Source: Planctomycetota bacterium (GTDB lineage Bacteria; Planctomycetota; Phycisphaerae; Sedimentisphaerales; Anaerohalosphaeraceae). Taken from it: 64,000 nt of DNA. Location: contig JAKPDO010000002.1 in assembly GCA_029552545.1 (NCBI GenBank), forward strand, positions 62,001 through 126,000, read 5' to 3'. The position numbers were made by a program, and so were the translations under genes. This document shows, in pieces, positions 43,139-52,352 of the stretch (positions are counted from its first letter, which is position 1; each line of letters opens with the position of its first letter). The notes beneath the pieces are model-generated. The model was not told where the DNA came from, searched no databases, and saw nothing but the letters and a program-made list of their open reading frames with translations.

Positions 43139-45460
43139 ATGAGTCTGAAAAATCAGAAGAACGCAAAAGCAGTCATTCCGTGGGTCCTCATCATAACGGG
43201 CCTGTGGCTGGTGCTCGGCTGTGAACCGGACAGCCCCGGTTATCCCTCCAAAAACTCATCGGAATCGAATGAAACATCCTCCGCCCCTGCTTCCCTGCCG
43301 GTGTCTCTGAAAGCCGCCTCGGCCATCGACTTCTTCTGCACCGGCAATCCGGCGGCTGCCCGGGAAACCCTCGAAGCCGCCGCCGGTGAAAACGGCACTC
43401 TGGAGACCTTCCGGCAGATCCTCCTTAATTGGGAGCAGATGCAGCAGCGCCGACAAAATGTTCGTCTTCAAGTCTGGGCCAAACAGCAGGAGCGGTTAAA
43501 AGAGCTGGAAAAAAATCTCGGCGATTCCCTGAAAACGGAAATGTCCGCAGCCAACCTTGCACCAGAAGAACCGGCTTTGTCGATTGACGAAGACCTGGCG
43601 GAAAACGTTCCGGCTGCGGACCCCAACGGCCTGGAAGGAGTGCTGGCGGCCGCCATCCGCCTGCGGGACCTGGCTACAGACGAGGAAAAACAGGCCCTTC
43701 TCCAGCAGCCGTTCATTCAGCAGGCCGTTCAGGCCGCCCTTCAGCGGGCCCGTGCCTACGAAGAGCAGGGGCGTTGGACAGACGCCTATGTTCGGGCCTA
43801 TTACTGGCTGACGGCTCTGGATGAGGACAATCCCGAATACCGAAACAAAGCCGAGGAACTTTCCGAGCTGCTCGAGATTGAACTGTCTTTGAAAGACGGC
43901 TCCTGCGATGACACCGTCAAGAAACGGTATGAGGACATCAAGACAGAGATGTTTGAACGAGCCCTCTACCTGCTGGATAACAACTATGTACGGCCGCTCG
44001 AATACAAGGAAATGATTCAGAAGGCCTTTCAGCGATGCCGCCTGCTGGCACGGGTCCTCGAAAAATCCTCCGCGGAAATCGCCTATCACACCGACGCCCA
44101 AACAGCCCGGCAGTTCCTGGAAAAACTGGACGCCGTCGAGACGGAAATGAAGAATAAAACCGACCTCCAGGCCGCCGACCTGAAAGGGCTGCTCGAGTCC
44201 CTGCTCGACCTCAACCAAAACACGCTGAAGCTCCCGCCGGAAGTGCTCATCGCCCACTTCTCTCAGGCCGTCTTTCAGACGCTGGACCCCTTTACAGAGC
44301 TGGTCTGGCCCTGGTACGTGAAGGACTTCGAAAAGAATCTCACCCAGCAGTTCAGCGGCATCGGCGTGGAGATTTCCAAAGCCACCGGTGTGCTGACAAT
44401 TGTCAGTCTGCTGCCGGATACGCCCGCCTATCGGGCCGGGCTGGATGCATATGATGAGATTCTGGCCGTCAACGGCGAACCGACGGAAAAGATGACGATT
44501 TTCTGCGCGGTCAGCAAGATTACCGGCCCCAAAGGCACCAAAGTTACGCTCACCATTCGGCGGCCTTCCACCGGCGAAGTGAAGGACTATACCATCGTCC
44601 GCGACCGCATTGTCGTTCAGCCCATTCGCGGCTGGCAGCGGACCGAAAACGGTCAGTGGGACTTCTGGGTGGACAAGGCCAACCGCATCGGCTACGTGCG
44701 GCTTACTTCCTTTTCGGAAACCTCCCGCGACGAACTGGATCAGGTTTTGACGCAGCTGGAAAAAGAGGGAATGAAGGCCCTGATTCTGGATTTGCGGTAC
44801 AACAGCGGCGGGTATCTGAACAGTGCCGCCGAAGTGGCCGACTTATTCCTCAGCAAAGGCATCATCGTCAAAAGCAATCCCCGGCACGGATTTGCCGCCT
44901 ATGAGATGGCCCACGAAAAAGGCACGCATCCGAACTACCCGATGGTCGTTCTCATCAACGGCGGCAGCGCCAGCGCCTCGGAGATTGTCGCCGGCGCCCT
45001 TCAGGACCCCAAATATCGTCGGGCCACGCTGGTCGGCACCCGCAGCTACGGCAAGGGCTCTGTTCAGGTCGTTACGCCCTTTACCGGCGGCGGCTCCCAG
45101 CTGAAATACACTGTGGCCTATTATCACCTGCCCAGCGACCAGCCGGTGAAAAACCGCTATCAAATCGAAAAACTCGGACGCAAGGACTGGGGCATCGCAC
45201 CGGATGTCGAAGTGGAAATGTACAGCCACGAAATCCGCCGAATGCTCGAAATCCAGCGAAGAAACGATATCCTCGTGCAGGCCTTCCACAACAATGGAGA
45301 GGAACGCCGCTACACCCTCGAGGAAACTCTGCTGTCCGACCCGCAGCTGTCAGCCGCCCTGCTGGTCGTCCAGGCCAAACTGCTCCAGCAGGGCTGTGCG
45401 GTTCAGCCGCCGGATTTGAACCTCTGGCAGCAGCCGGTCGATCCGAATGAGGTCTTGTAA
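43139..45460 (+). CDS. Lipoprotein S41 (C-terminal processing) peptidase with PDZ domain
   Basis: A 773-residue envelope protease. A lipoprotein signal (WVLIITGLWLVLGC, Cys at about residue 28) precedes a long helical region (residues 60-390, with coiled-coil stretches such as QQERLKELEKNL). Then come a PDZ domain (GIGVEISKATGVLTIVSLLPDTPAYRAGL, about 405-490) and the S41 core: LRYNSGGYLNSA, catalytic Ser in INGGSASASEIVAGALQD (about 620) and Lys in SYGKGSVQ (about 645). CtpA/Prc-type enzymes degrade or mature periplasmic proteins. It starts the operon with lysS and the Lol-like genes. The large N-terminal domain is unlike standard CtpA and of unknown role. Confidence 0.92.
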   Translation: MSLKNQKNAKAVIPWVLIITGLWLVLGCEPDSPGYPSKNSSESNETSSAPASLPVSLKAASAIDFFCTGNPAAARETLEAAAGENGTLETFRQILLNWEQMQQRRQNVRLQVWAKQQERLKELEKNLGDSLKTEMSAANLAPEEPALSIDEDLAENVPAADPNGLEGVLAAAIRLRDLATDEEKQALLQQPFIQQAVQAALQRARAYEEQGRWTDAYVRAYYWLTALDEDNPEYRNKAEELSELLEIELSLKDGSCDDTVKKRYEDIKTEMFERALYLLDNNYVRPLEYKEMIQKAFQRCRLLARVLEKSSAEIAYHTDAQTARQFLEKLDAVETEMKNKTDLQAADLKGLLESLLDLNQNTLKLPPEVLIAHFSQAVFQTLDPFTELVWPWYVKDFEKNLTQQFSGIGVEISKATGVLTIVSLLPDTPAYRAGLDAYDEILAVNGEPTEKMTIFCAVSKITGPKGTKVTLTIRRPSTGEVKDYTIVRDRIVVQPIRGWQRTENGQWDFWVDKANRIGYVRLTSFSETSRDELDQVLTQLEKEGMKALILDLRYNSGGYLNSAAEVADLFLSKGIIVKSNPRHGFAAYEMAHEKGTHPNYPMVVLINGGSASASEIVAGALQDPKYRRATLVGTRSYGKGSVQVVTPFTGGGSQLKYTVAYYHLPSDQPVKNRYQIEKLGRKDWGIAPDVEVEMYSHEIRRMLEIQRRNDILVQAFHNNGEERRYTLEETLLSDPQLSAALLVVQAKLLQQGCAVQPPDLNLWQQPVDPNEVL

Positions 45461-45475
45461 AGGACAAATAACCCT

Positions 45476-46957
45476 ATGAACAAACTCGAACAGCAGCGAA
45501 GAGAGAAATGTCAGCAGATTCGCCGAATGGGCATTGACCCCTACGGCGGCCGTTTCCCAAACACGGAACCGGCTCAATCCGTCAAAAACCGCTATATCGA
45601 CGGACAGGAAGGCCAGCACGCCCGCTGCGCCGGACGCATCGTGCTTCTCCGCGATATCGGCAAACTTATTTTCATCACCCTGCGGGACTCCAGCGGAGCC
45701 ATCCAGCTGGGGCTGAGCAAACAGCTCCTGGCCGAACAGTGGGAACTGGTCAAACGCATCGATTTGGGCGACCTGGTCGGAGCCGAAGGGGCGTTGGGCA
45801 AGACCAAAACCGGCGAAATCACCATCTGGGTCGAACAGCTGACCCTGCTGAGCAAGGCCCTGCTGCCGCCGCCGGAAAAGTTTCACGGCCTGGCGGATGT
45901 GGACTTGCGCTACCGCCGCCGCTATGTGGACCTCTGGGCCAATCCGGAGACAATGCAGCGGTTCCTGAAACGCAGTGCCCTGGTGGCCTCCATCCGCGCC
46001 TTCCTTCATCAGCAGGGCTTCGTCGAGGTGGAAACGCCGATGATGCAGGCCATTGCCGGCGGGGCCGCCGCCCGTCCCTTTATCACCCATCACAATGCGC
46101 TGGACATCGATTTATATTTGCGGATTGCCCCCGAACTGTTCCTCAAGCGGCTTTTGGTCGGAGGAATGGAAAAGATTTTCGAAATCAACCGAAACTTCCG
46201 CAACGAGGGCCTGAGCACCCGGCACAATCCGGAGTTTACGATGATGGAGCTCTATCAGGCCTATGCAGACTACCGCGATATGATGGACCTGACCGAATCG
46301 CTCATCAGCTCTCTGATAGAGACCCACTGTCAGGGGCCGCTTCTGCCGTTCGGCTCGATGCAGGTCAACTGGGCCAGGCCCTGGCGTCGGGCCCGATACA
46401 GCGACCTGCTGGAGGAATACGCGGGCTGCCGGATTGACGATATTCCGGCCGTCCGTGCCAAAGCCCGCACTCTGGGCATTGACGAAACCCAGATGGAAGA
46501 CGCCGTCGTCATTAATGAAGTCTTCGAAGCAGCCGTAGAGTCCAATCTGATTAATCCGACCTTCGTGCTCGATTATCCGGCGGAACTGTGTCCGCTGACC
46601 CGAACCAGCAAGGCCGACCCCCGCTATGCTGAACGCTTCGAGCTGTACGCCGGCACGATGGAGCTGGCCAACGCCTATACAGAGCTGAACGACCCGGATG
46701 TTCAGGAGGCCAACTTCCGCCGGCAGCTGCGGGGGCTGAGTGCCGATGAAAGCATGGCGCGAATGGACGAGGATTTTATCACGGCTCTGAAGTACGGGAT
46801 GCCGCCGGCCGGCGGGCTGGGCATCGGCATCGACCGGCTCGTGATGCTGCTGACGGATGCACCGAGCATTCGCGATGTCATCCTCTTTCCGCTGCCCAAG
46901 CCCGCTCCCGCCGGACAGATGCCGGAATCTTTGGAGGAAACGGACGCTTCCTCCTGA
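45476..46957 (+). CDS. lysS: Lysyl-tRNA synthetase (class II)
   Basis: Charges tRNA-Lys. The 493-residue protein has an anticodon-binding OB domain (ARCAGRIVLLRDIGKLIFITLRD, from about 43), motif 1 (KRSALVASIRAFLHQQGFVEVETPMM), motif 2 (FEINRNFRNEGLSTRHNPEFTMMELYQAYADY) and motif 3 (GLGIGIDRLVMLLTDAPSIRDVILFP). The bacterial length and domain layout are normal. It starts 15 bases after the S41 protease stop and lies 35 bases before the first Lol-type permease. Confidence 0.97.
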   Translation: MNKLEQQRREKCQQIRRMGIDPYGGRFPNTEPAQSVKNRYIDGQEGQHARCAGRIVLLRDIGKLIFITLRDSSGAIQLGLSKQLLAEQWELVKRIDLGDLVGAEGALGKTKTGEITIWVEQLTLLSKALLPPPEKFHGLADVDLRYRRRYVDLWANPETMQRFLKRSALVASIRAFLHQQGFVEVETPMMQAIAGGAAARPFITHHNALDIDLYLRIAPELFLKRLLVGGMEKIFEINRNFRNEGLSTRHNPEFTMMELYQAYADYRDMMDLTESLISSLIETHCQGPLLPFGSMQVNWARPWRRARYSDLLEEYAGCRIDDIPAVRAKARTLGIDETQMEDAVVINEVFEAAVESNLINPTFVLDYPAELCPLTRTSKADPRYAERFELYAGTMELANAYTELNDPDVQEANFRRQLRGLSADESMARMDEDFITALKYGMPPAGGLGIGIDRLVMLLTDAPSIRDVILFPLPKPAPAGQMPESLEETDASS

Positions 46958-46992
46958 CAGTCAAAGCTTCGAAATTCGCAGGAGCAGTCTGT

Positions 46993-48342
46993 GTGAAACA
47001 CGTATCCTTTTTTTTATGCGGCCGCTACCTTCGTCGGCGCCGGATGATGCTGCTGAGCATCACCGCCGTGGCCCTCAGCTGTGCCCTGCTGCTGATTACC
47101 GCCAGTCTGTTTACCGGTTTTATCGCCGCCCTCGAAACCAGCACAACACGCCATCTGGGCGATATTGTCCTGGAGGCCCCTTCCGGACAGCTGATTACCG
47201 ACTATGAAACGCTGCTGGAAGAGCTCCAAAAACCCGCCGCCGTCCAGGCGGCCACGGCCGTGCTGAAAAATCACGGTCTGCTTCTGGCCGGACCCGGCAA
47301 AGTCCGTCCCGTGCGGGTCTGGGGCATTCAGCTGCCCCAGCGGCTGGCCGTCAGCCCCCTGCAGGAGACGCTGCTGATTCAGAAAGGACAAACGAATCCG
47401 TCCTTTGACCCGCAGAACACCGGCGAAATCGGCGGGTTTGTCGGTATCGGGGTGCTCGCCGCACCCGACGAAAAAACCGATGAGTACAACCTTGACGAGG
47501 TTCGACGCTATATCGGTCAGAAAATGGCCCTGACAACCGGCTCGCTGCAATCCGCTCCCGCCGGCGAACAGACCGGTCCGGCTCAAATGCAGTTCCGGCG
47601 GCGAGTCCTGCGGTTTACCTGCACCGATGTGATGCAGACCGGGGTATGGGACCTGGATGAACAGAATGTCTTTGTCCCCATCGAAGCCCTCTCCGCTGTT
47701 TTGTATCCCGACCTGCCTACTCCGGCGGCGGATATCATTCAGATTCGGCTGGCCCCCGGCGTTTCCGAAGAAACGGGCTTGGCCATTGTCCGGGGCATCT
47801 GGGATAATTTCGCCAAAGACCGATTTGCGTGGGGACCATTTGCCTCCATTGAAACCTCCCGCCGGCTTCAGGCCCGTTTGATCGCCGAGTACCGCAAACA
47901 AATGGGAATCCTGCTGGTAATTTTCGGTCTGGTCAGCCTATCGGTCATTCTGCTGGTCTTCTGCATCTTCTCCCTGCTGGTGATGACCAAACAAAAAGAC
48001 ATTGCAATTCTCAAAAGCTGCGGGGCCTCCCGAGGCGACATTGCCGGCTTGTTTTTGTCCTTCGGATTTCTCAACGGATTTGCCGGAGCCGCCCTCGGTA
48101 TCCTCCTCGGCTGGCTTATCACCTCCCATATCAACCCGATTGAGCATCAAATCAGCCGCCTGTTCGGCCTGAAAATCTGGAAAGCAGGCGTGTATATGTT
48201 TTCGCAGATTCCCAACACTGTGGATTGGCCGGCCGCCGGCTGGATTCTTCTGGCCGCAGTAGCGGCTTCCGTAATCGGTGCGCTCATTCCGGCCTTCCGG
48301 GCGGCCTGGATTGAACCGGTTCGTCTCTTGAGGTACGAATAA
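46993..48342 (+). CDS. LolC/LolE-type ABC permease
   Basis: A 449-residue inner-membrane protein with one N-terminal helix, a periplasmic MacB-PCD domain and three C-terminal helices with the FtsX pattern (TKQKDIAILKSCGASRGDIAGLFLSFGFLNGFAG, about residues 332-365). With the next permease and the ATPase it forms a LolCDE-like heterotrimer expected to extract lipoproteins from the inner membrane. The start is GTG, preceded by AGGAG at 9-10 bases. The next permease begins after a 1-base gap. Confidence 0.88.
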   Translation: MKHVSFFLCGRYLRRRRMMLLSITAVALSCALLLITASLFTGFIAALETSTTRHLGDIVLEAPSGQLITDYETLLEELQKPAAVQAATAVLKNHGLLLAGPGKVRPVRVWGIQLPQRLAVSPLQETLLIQKGQTNPSFDPQNTGEIGGFVGIGVLAAPDEKTDEYNLDEVRRYIGQKMALTTGSLQSAPAGEQTGPAQMQFRRRVLRFTCTDVMQTGVWDLDEQNVFVPIEALSAVLYPDLPTPAADIIQIRLAPGVSEETGLAIVRGIWDNFAKDRFAWGPFASIETSRRLQARLIAEYRKQMGILLVIFGLVSLSVILLVFCIFSLLVMTKQKDIAILKSCGASRGDIAGLFLSFGFLNGFAGAALGILLGWLITSHINPIEHQISRLFGLKIWKAGVYMFSQIPNTVDWPAAGWILLAAVAASVIGALIPAFRAAWIEPVRLLRYE

Positions 48343-48343
48343 G

Positions 48344-49696
48344 ATGTTTGCTTGGAAACTGGCTGTCCGATACTTTCGAAACCGTCCCAGTTCCTGGCTG
48401 GCTGTGGCGGCCGTCGCCCTCTGCACGTTTATTGTGGTTGTTGTCCTGACTGTGATGAACGGACTGGCCTCCGACTTTAAAGAAAAAAACCACCTCGCCG
48501 TCGGCGACTGCGTCCTCTCCACCGATTCCCTCGTTGGGTTTCCGGATGACCCCAACTGGCTGACCCTGCTCGAATCCCAGTCCTTTATCGAAGCGGTTTC
48601 CCCCGCGATTCTCGGTGTCGGACTTATCACGCAGCCCGGAGCCGACTGGAATATCGCCGTACAATTTCTCGGCATCGACCCGGTTCGTCACAGTGCCGCC
48701 ACGGGATTCGGCCGCTCCCTGTACTATCGAAAAAACCAGCCCCATCTGGCATTTGTTCCTTCGTATGCCCCGCACGAGCCGGGTTGTGTGGCCGGCATCG
48801 ACCTGGCCGGAATCAGCCGAACCTCGCAGGGAACCTACGCGCACCCGCTCCAGCAGATGCCGATTCGGCTGATTCTCAGCAGTTTCCCCCTGACCCCCCG
48901 CGGGGCCATGGCACGCGGCGGCACAGACCTGGTTAACAGCAAAACCTACTACCTGGCCGATGACAGCCATACAGGCATCCCGCAGATTGACGGCAGTATG
49001 ATTTACCTGCCGCTGGAGGAGGCCCGCCTGCTGACCGGAATGGACAGTCCCTTCCCGCGCATCAGCTCCATTCACATCCGTTTCAAGTCCTCTGTGGGTC
49101 TTCAAGAGGGCGTTGAAAAGGTGCGGAAACTATGGACGGAGTATCTGGACAGCCGCAGGAATCATCCCTATTTCAATCTGCTTGAAGCGGTCCGCGTCCA
49201 AAGCTGGCTGGAAAACCGCCGCAGCCGAATCGCCGCCATCGAAAAAGAACAAACCATGCTGATTCTGCTCTTCCTGATGCTCGGCCTCATCACGGTCTTT
49301 ATTGTCTTCGTGATTTTCTATATGCTGGTCGGCCACAAAAGCAAAGACATCGGCATTCTCAAAAGTGTCGGAATGTCAAAAGTCAGAATCGCTCAGGTCT
49401 TCCTCAATTTCGCCGCGCTCATCGGCCTTTCCGGCGCCCTGTTGGGAGCAGCCGGCGGCTGCCTGTTCCTTGTGTACATCAACCCCATTGAAAACTGGCT
49501 TTTCGAACACTTTGATTTCCAGCTGTGGGACCGAACCATCTATGCCATCGGTCAGATTCCAAATCAGATTCAGCCGGGATTTCTGGTGAGTGTCGGGCTG
49601 GCCGCCATCGCAGCTTGTCTGGCAGGGGCTCTGATACCGGCCGTTCAGGCCGCCCAAAAAGAAACTGTGGAGGTGCTTCGGGTCAGCCAGGTATAA
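48344..49696 (+). CDS. LolC/LolE-type ABC permease (second subunit)
   Basis: A 450-residue paralogue of the preceding gene, with the N-terminal helix (WLAVAAVALCTFIVVVVLTVM), a periplasmic domain, and the FtsX segment GHKSKDIGILKSVGMSKVRIAQVFLNFAALIG near residues 327-357. It ends in EVLRVSQV, comparable to the LRYE ending of its partner. Gene order permease-permease-ATPase resembles lolC-lolE-lolD arrangements. Two distinct permeases make a heterodimeric LolCE complex likely. Confidence 0.88.
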   Translation: MFAWKLAVRYFRNRPSSWLAVAAVALCTFIVVVVLTVMNGLASDFKEKNHLAVGDCVLSTDSLVGFPDDPNWLTLLESQSFIEAVSPAILGVGLITQPGADWNIAVQFLGIDPVRHSAATGFGRSLYYRKNQPHLAFVPSYAPHEPGCVAGIDLAGISRTSQGTYAHPLQQMPIRLILSSFPLTPRGAMARGGTDLVNSKTYYLADDSHTGIPQIDGSMIYLPLEEARLLTGMDSPFPRISSIHIRFKSSVGLQEGVEKVRKLWTEYLDSRRNHPYFNLLEAVRVQSWLENRRSRIAAIEKEQTMLILLFLMLGLITVFIVFVIFYMLVGHKSKDIGILKSVGMSKVRIAQVFLNFAALIGLSGALLGAAGGCLFLVYINPIENWLFEHFDFQLWDRTIYAIGQIPNQIQPGFLVSVGLAAIAACLAGALIPAVQAAQKETVEVLRVSQV

Positions 49697-49722
49697 TCGC
49701 CCAAACAAACACAGGAACAACA

Positions 49723-50427
49723 ATGAAAACAATCATCGAAGCAAAGAATATCCACAAGTCCTATCCGATGGGCAAGCAGACCCTTCACGTCCTCAAAGGG
49801 GTTTCGCTGAAGGTTCAAACCGGTTCCTTTACCGCGATTGTAGGCGCCTCCGGCAGCGGCAAAAGCACACTGCTTCATATTTTGGGCGCCCTGGATAAAC
49901 CGGACAGCGGAAGTGTAGAATTTGAAGGAAAAGACATCAGCCGGCTCTCCGCCGCTCAGCTGAATCGTTACCGCAACCAATCCGTTGGTTTCGTATTCCA
50001 GTTTTATCACCTCCTCAACGAACTCAATGTCCTCGAAAACACCCTGCTTCCGGCCATGATTTCCAACGGCTCAGCCGGATATTTGAAGAAAAAAAAGGAG
50101 CTTCAGGAGACGGCGGCGGCCTTGCTCGAGCGCTTTGGGCTGGGCGGTCGCCTCCGACACCGCCCCTTTGAACTGTCCGGCGGAGAACGTCAGCGGGTGG
50201 CCATCGCGCGGGCCCTGATAAACAAACCCGCCCTGCTGCTGGCTGACGAACCCACCGGAAACCTTGACTCAAAAACCGGTTCTGGTATATTAGAAGTCCT
50301 AAATGAGCTTAACCGAGGCGGGCAAACCATTATCATGGTCACGCATGACCTTCGGATTGCAGAAATGGCCGGAGAAATTGTTCACCTCGAGGACGGCAGA
50401 ATTGTCGAGGAACCGAAAATCAAATAA
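49723..50427 (+). CDS. lolD: LolD-type ABC ATPase
   Basis: A 234-residue ATPase with Walker A GASGSGKSTLLH (about 42-53), Q-loop VGFVFQFYHLLNELNVLENTLLPA, signature LSGGERQRVAIARAL and Walker B LLLADEPTGNLDSKTG. The LolD-specific Q-loop region is well matched. The ATG at 49723 is chosen since homology begins there, although the frame is open well upstream. It powers the two permeases upstream. The stop overlaps an ATG of the following aminotransferase frame. Confidence 0.92.
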   Translation: MKTIIEAKNIHKSYPMGKQTLHVLKGVSLKVQTGSFTAIVGASGSGKSTLLHILGALDKPDSGSVEFEGKDISRLSAAQLNRYRNQSVGFVFQFYHLLNELNVLENTLLPAMISNGSAGYLKKKKELQETAAALLERFGLGGRLRHRPFELSGGERQRVAIARALINKPALLLADEPTGNLDSKTGSGILEVLNELNRGGQTIIMVTHDLRIAEMAGEIVHLEDGRIVEEPKIK

Positions 50428-50444
50428 TGCATTCGGAGTTGCTC

Positions 50445-51302
50445 ATGGGTTTGAAAATCTGGCTGGATGACAAATTAGTCAATCAGGAGGATGCAAAAGT
50501 TTCCGTTTTTGACCATGGTTTGCTCTATGGAGACGGGGTCTTTGAGGGGATTCGAGTTTACGGCGGAAAAATATTTGAACACGATGCCCACCTTGAACGC
50601 CTTTACAAGTCCGCCAAGGTCATCCGCCTGACAATCCCGATGGACCTGCCGACTCTCAAAAAGGCCGTGGAAGAAACCGTCCGGGCAAACCAGATTACCG
50701 ACGGCTACATTCGTCTGGTTGTCACACGAGGTGTGGGCGACTTGGGACTGAATCCCTTTTTGTGCAAACGCGCCTGCGTGATTATCATCGCCGACAAAAT
50801 CCGCCTCTATCCGGCGGAACTTTATGAAAAAGGGCTCAAAGTCATCAGCGTTCCGACGATTCGCAATCATCCGATGAGCATCCCGCCGCAGGTGAAAAGT
50901 CTGAACTATCTGAACAACATCTTTGCAAAAATCGAGGCCGTCGATGCCGGCGCCTCCGAAGCGATTCTCTACAGCCACGACGGCTACGTGGCTGAGGCCT
51001 CCGGCGACAATATTTTCATCGTCTCGGAAGGAACACTTTATACCCCGCCCGTGCAGGCCGGTTCGCTGGACGGCATTACGCGAAGGGTTGTTATCAAATT
51101 GGCCCGGGAAGAACGGATTCCCATTATCGAAAAAAATCTGACCCGGTTCGACCTCTATACGGCCGACGAATTTTTCCTGACCGGAACAGCCGCGGAAGTC
51201 ATCGGCGTTGTGGAGATGGACGGACGCATCATCGGCGACGGAAAGCCGGGGCCGATTACGCGAAGACTGCGCGAGAAGTTCTACGCTTATGCCCACGCCT
51301 GA
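50445..51302 (+). CDS. ilvE: Branched-chain amino acid aminotransferase
   Basis: PLP-dependent class IV aminotransferase of valine, leucine and isoleucine metabolism; 285 residues. It has SVFDHGLLYGDGVFEGIRVYGGKIFE near residues 20-45, the PLP lysine Lys151 in PPQVKSLNYLNNI, and the cofactor-binding EASGDNIFIV and GITRRVVIKLA segments. The start at 50445 has GGAG six bases upstream; an ATG at 50427 overlapping the lolD stop is possible. D-amino acid aminotransferases and aminodeoxychorismate lyases share the fold, but the YGDGVFEGIR motif favours IlvE. Confidence 0.9.
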   Translation: MGLKIWLDDKLVNQEDAKVSVFDHGLLYGDGVFEGIRVYGGKIFEHDAHLERLYKSAKVIRLTIPMDLPTLKKAVEETVRANQITDGYIRLVVTRGVGDLGLNPFLCKRACVIIIADKIRLYPAELYEKGLKVISVPTIRNHPMSIPPQVKSLNYLNNIFAKIEAVDAGASEAILYSHDGYVAEASGDNIFIVSEGTLYTPPVQAGSLDGITRRVVIKLAREERIPIIEKNLTRFDLYTADEFFLTGTAAEVIGVVEMDGRIIGDGKPGPITRRLREKFYAYAHA

Positions 51303-52290
51303 ATCATCATCTCAAACGGCCTTCGAGTCGATTGAACAGGCCGTGCAGGCGGACCTCCAGCGCGTTCAGGATACAATTCGCCGAACCCTCTTGACGGATA
51401 AGCCGTTTTTGGCCGAGCGGCTGAAAAATCTGACCGAAAATCCCGGCAAAATGCTCCGCCCTCGGCTGCTCCTGCTCAGCGCCAGGGCCTGCGGACAAGC
51501 CAAGCCGATTCACATTGACCTGGCGGCAATTGTCGAACTGATTCATACCGCAACCCTGCTCCACGATGACGTCGTGGACCGGGCGGTCCTCCGCCGCGGA
51601 CGCCTGTCCGCCAATGCCCTGTGGGGCAATACGGCGGCCGTCCTGCTGGGCGATTTTCTGCTCAGCCGCGCTTTGGCCCTCGGCGCCCGGCTCCGTCCGC
51701 CCGTCATCTCTGAGCAGATTCTCCAAACCGCTCAGCAAATCTGTGAGGGGGAACTGCTCCAAAACTATCATCGCGGCGACTGGCAAATCTCCGAAGAACT
51801 CTACCGGCAAATCATCGCCTCCAAAACGGCCGCTTTGTTTGCCTTCAGCTGCACGCTCGGCGCCCAATGGGCCGAAGCGGACGAAACGTCGGTCGAATCG
51901 CTCGCAAAATACGGCCGTTATCTCGGACTGGCGTTCCAAATTCGGGATGATGCGATGGACCTGTTTTCCTCCGAAAGAAAAACCGGAAAAACCGTCCGAA
52001 CCGACCTGGCGGAAGGAAAGCCAACCCTGCCGGTTATCCTGTGGCTCAAAACCCTCTCGAACAAAGAAAAACAGCGGGCTGTTGTTTCTCTCGGCGATCC
52101 GAAAAAACATAAAACAATCGCCAAACAAATCAAACAATCACCCGTCCTTCTTCACGTCAAACGGCGCATCGAACATCTCAAAAAAAAGGCCTGCGATTGT
52201 TTGAAGCCGCTGACAGACTCCCCCGCCAAAGATGCTCTCTGCCGACTGGCCGAAGAGATTGCAGAAGATCTCGGCCCTCTCCTTCGTTGA
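51289..52290 (+). CDS. Polyprenyl diphosphate synthase (long chain)
   Basis: Trans-prenyltransferase that builds quinone side-chain precursors. The 333 residues contain the first aspartate motif LLHDDVVD (about 90-97), followed by RGRLSANALWGNTAAVLLGDFLLSRAL as in IspB-like octaprenyl synthases, and the second aspartate motif IRDDAMD (about 219). The ATG overlaps the ilvE stop by 14 bases. Its MEP-pathway supplier IspG is encoded elsewhere in this window. Product chain length cannot be determined from sequence. Confidence 0.93.
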   Translation: MPTPESSSQTAFESIEQAVQADLQRVQDTIRRTLLTDKPFLAERLKNLTENPGKMLRPRLLLLSARACGQAKPIHIDLAAIVELIHTATLLHDDVVDRAVLRRGRLSANALWGNTAAVLLGDFLLSRALALGARLRPPVISEQILQTAQQICEGELLQNYHRGDWQISEELYRQIIASKTAALFAFSCTLGAQWAEADETSVESLAKYGRYLGLAFQIRDDAMDLFSSERKTGKTVRTDLAEGKPTLPVILWLKTLSNKEKQRAVVSLGDPKKHKTIAKQIKQSPVLLHVKRRIEHLKKKACDCLKPLTDSPAKDALCRLAEEIAEDLGPLLR

Positions 52291-52300
52291 AGCAACAAAA

Positions 52301-52327
52301 AAGGCCGGGTTCATAACACCCGGCCTT
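52301..52327 (-). terminator. Terminator between prenyl synthase and porin genes
   Basis: A 10-bp perfect stem AAGGCCGGGT/ACCCGGCCTT with a 7-nt loop. Read on the minus strand it is followed by a run of Ts, giving a typical intrinsic terminator for the porin gene; it may also slow transcription of the plus-strand operon. Confidence 0.85.
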
Positions 52328-52352
52328 GGATAACCGAAAACGCTGCGCTTGC

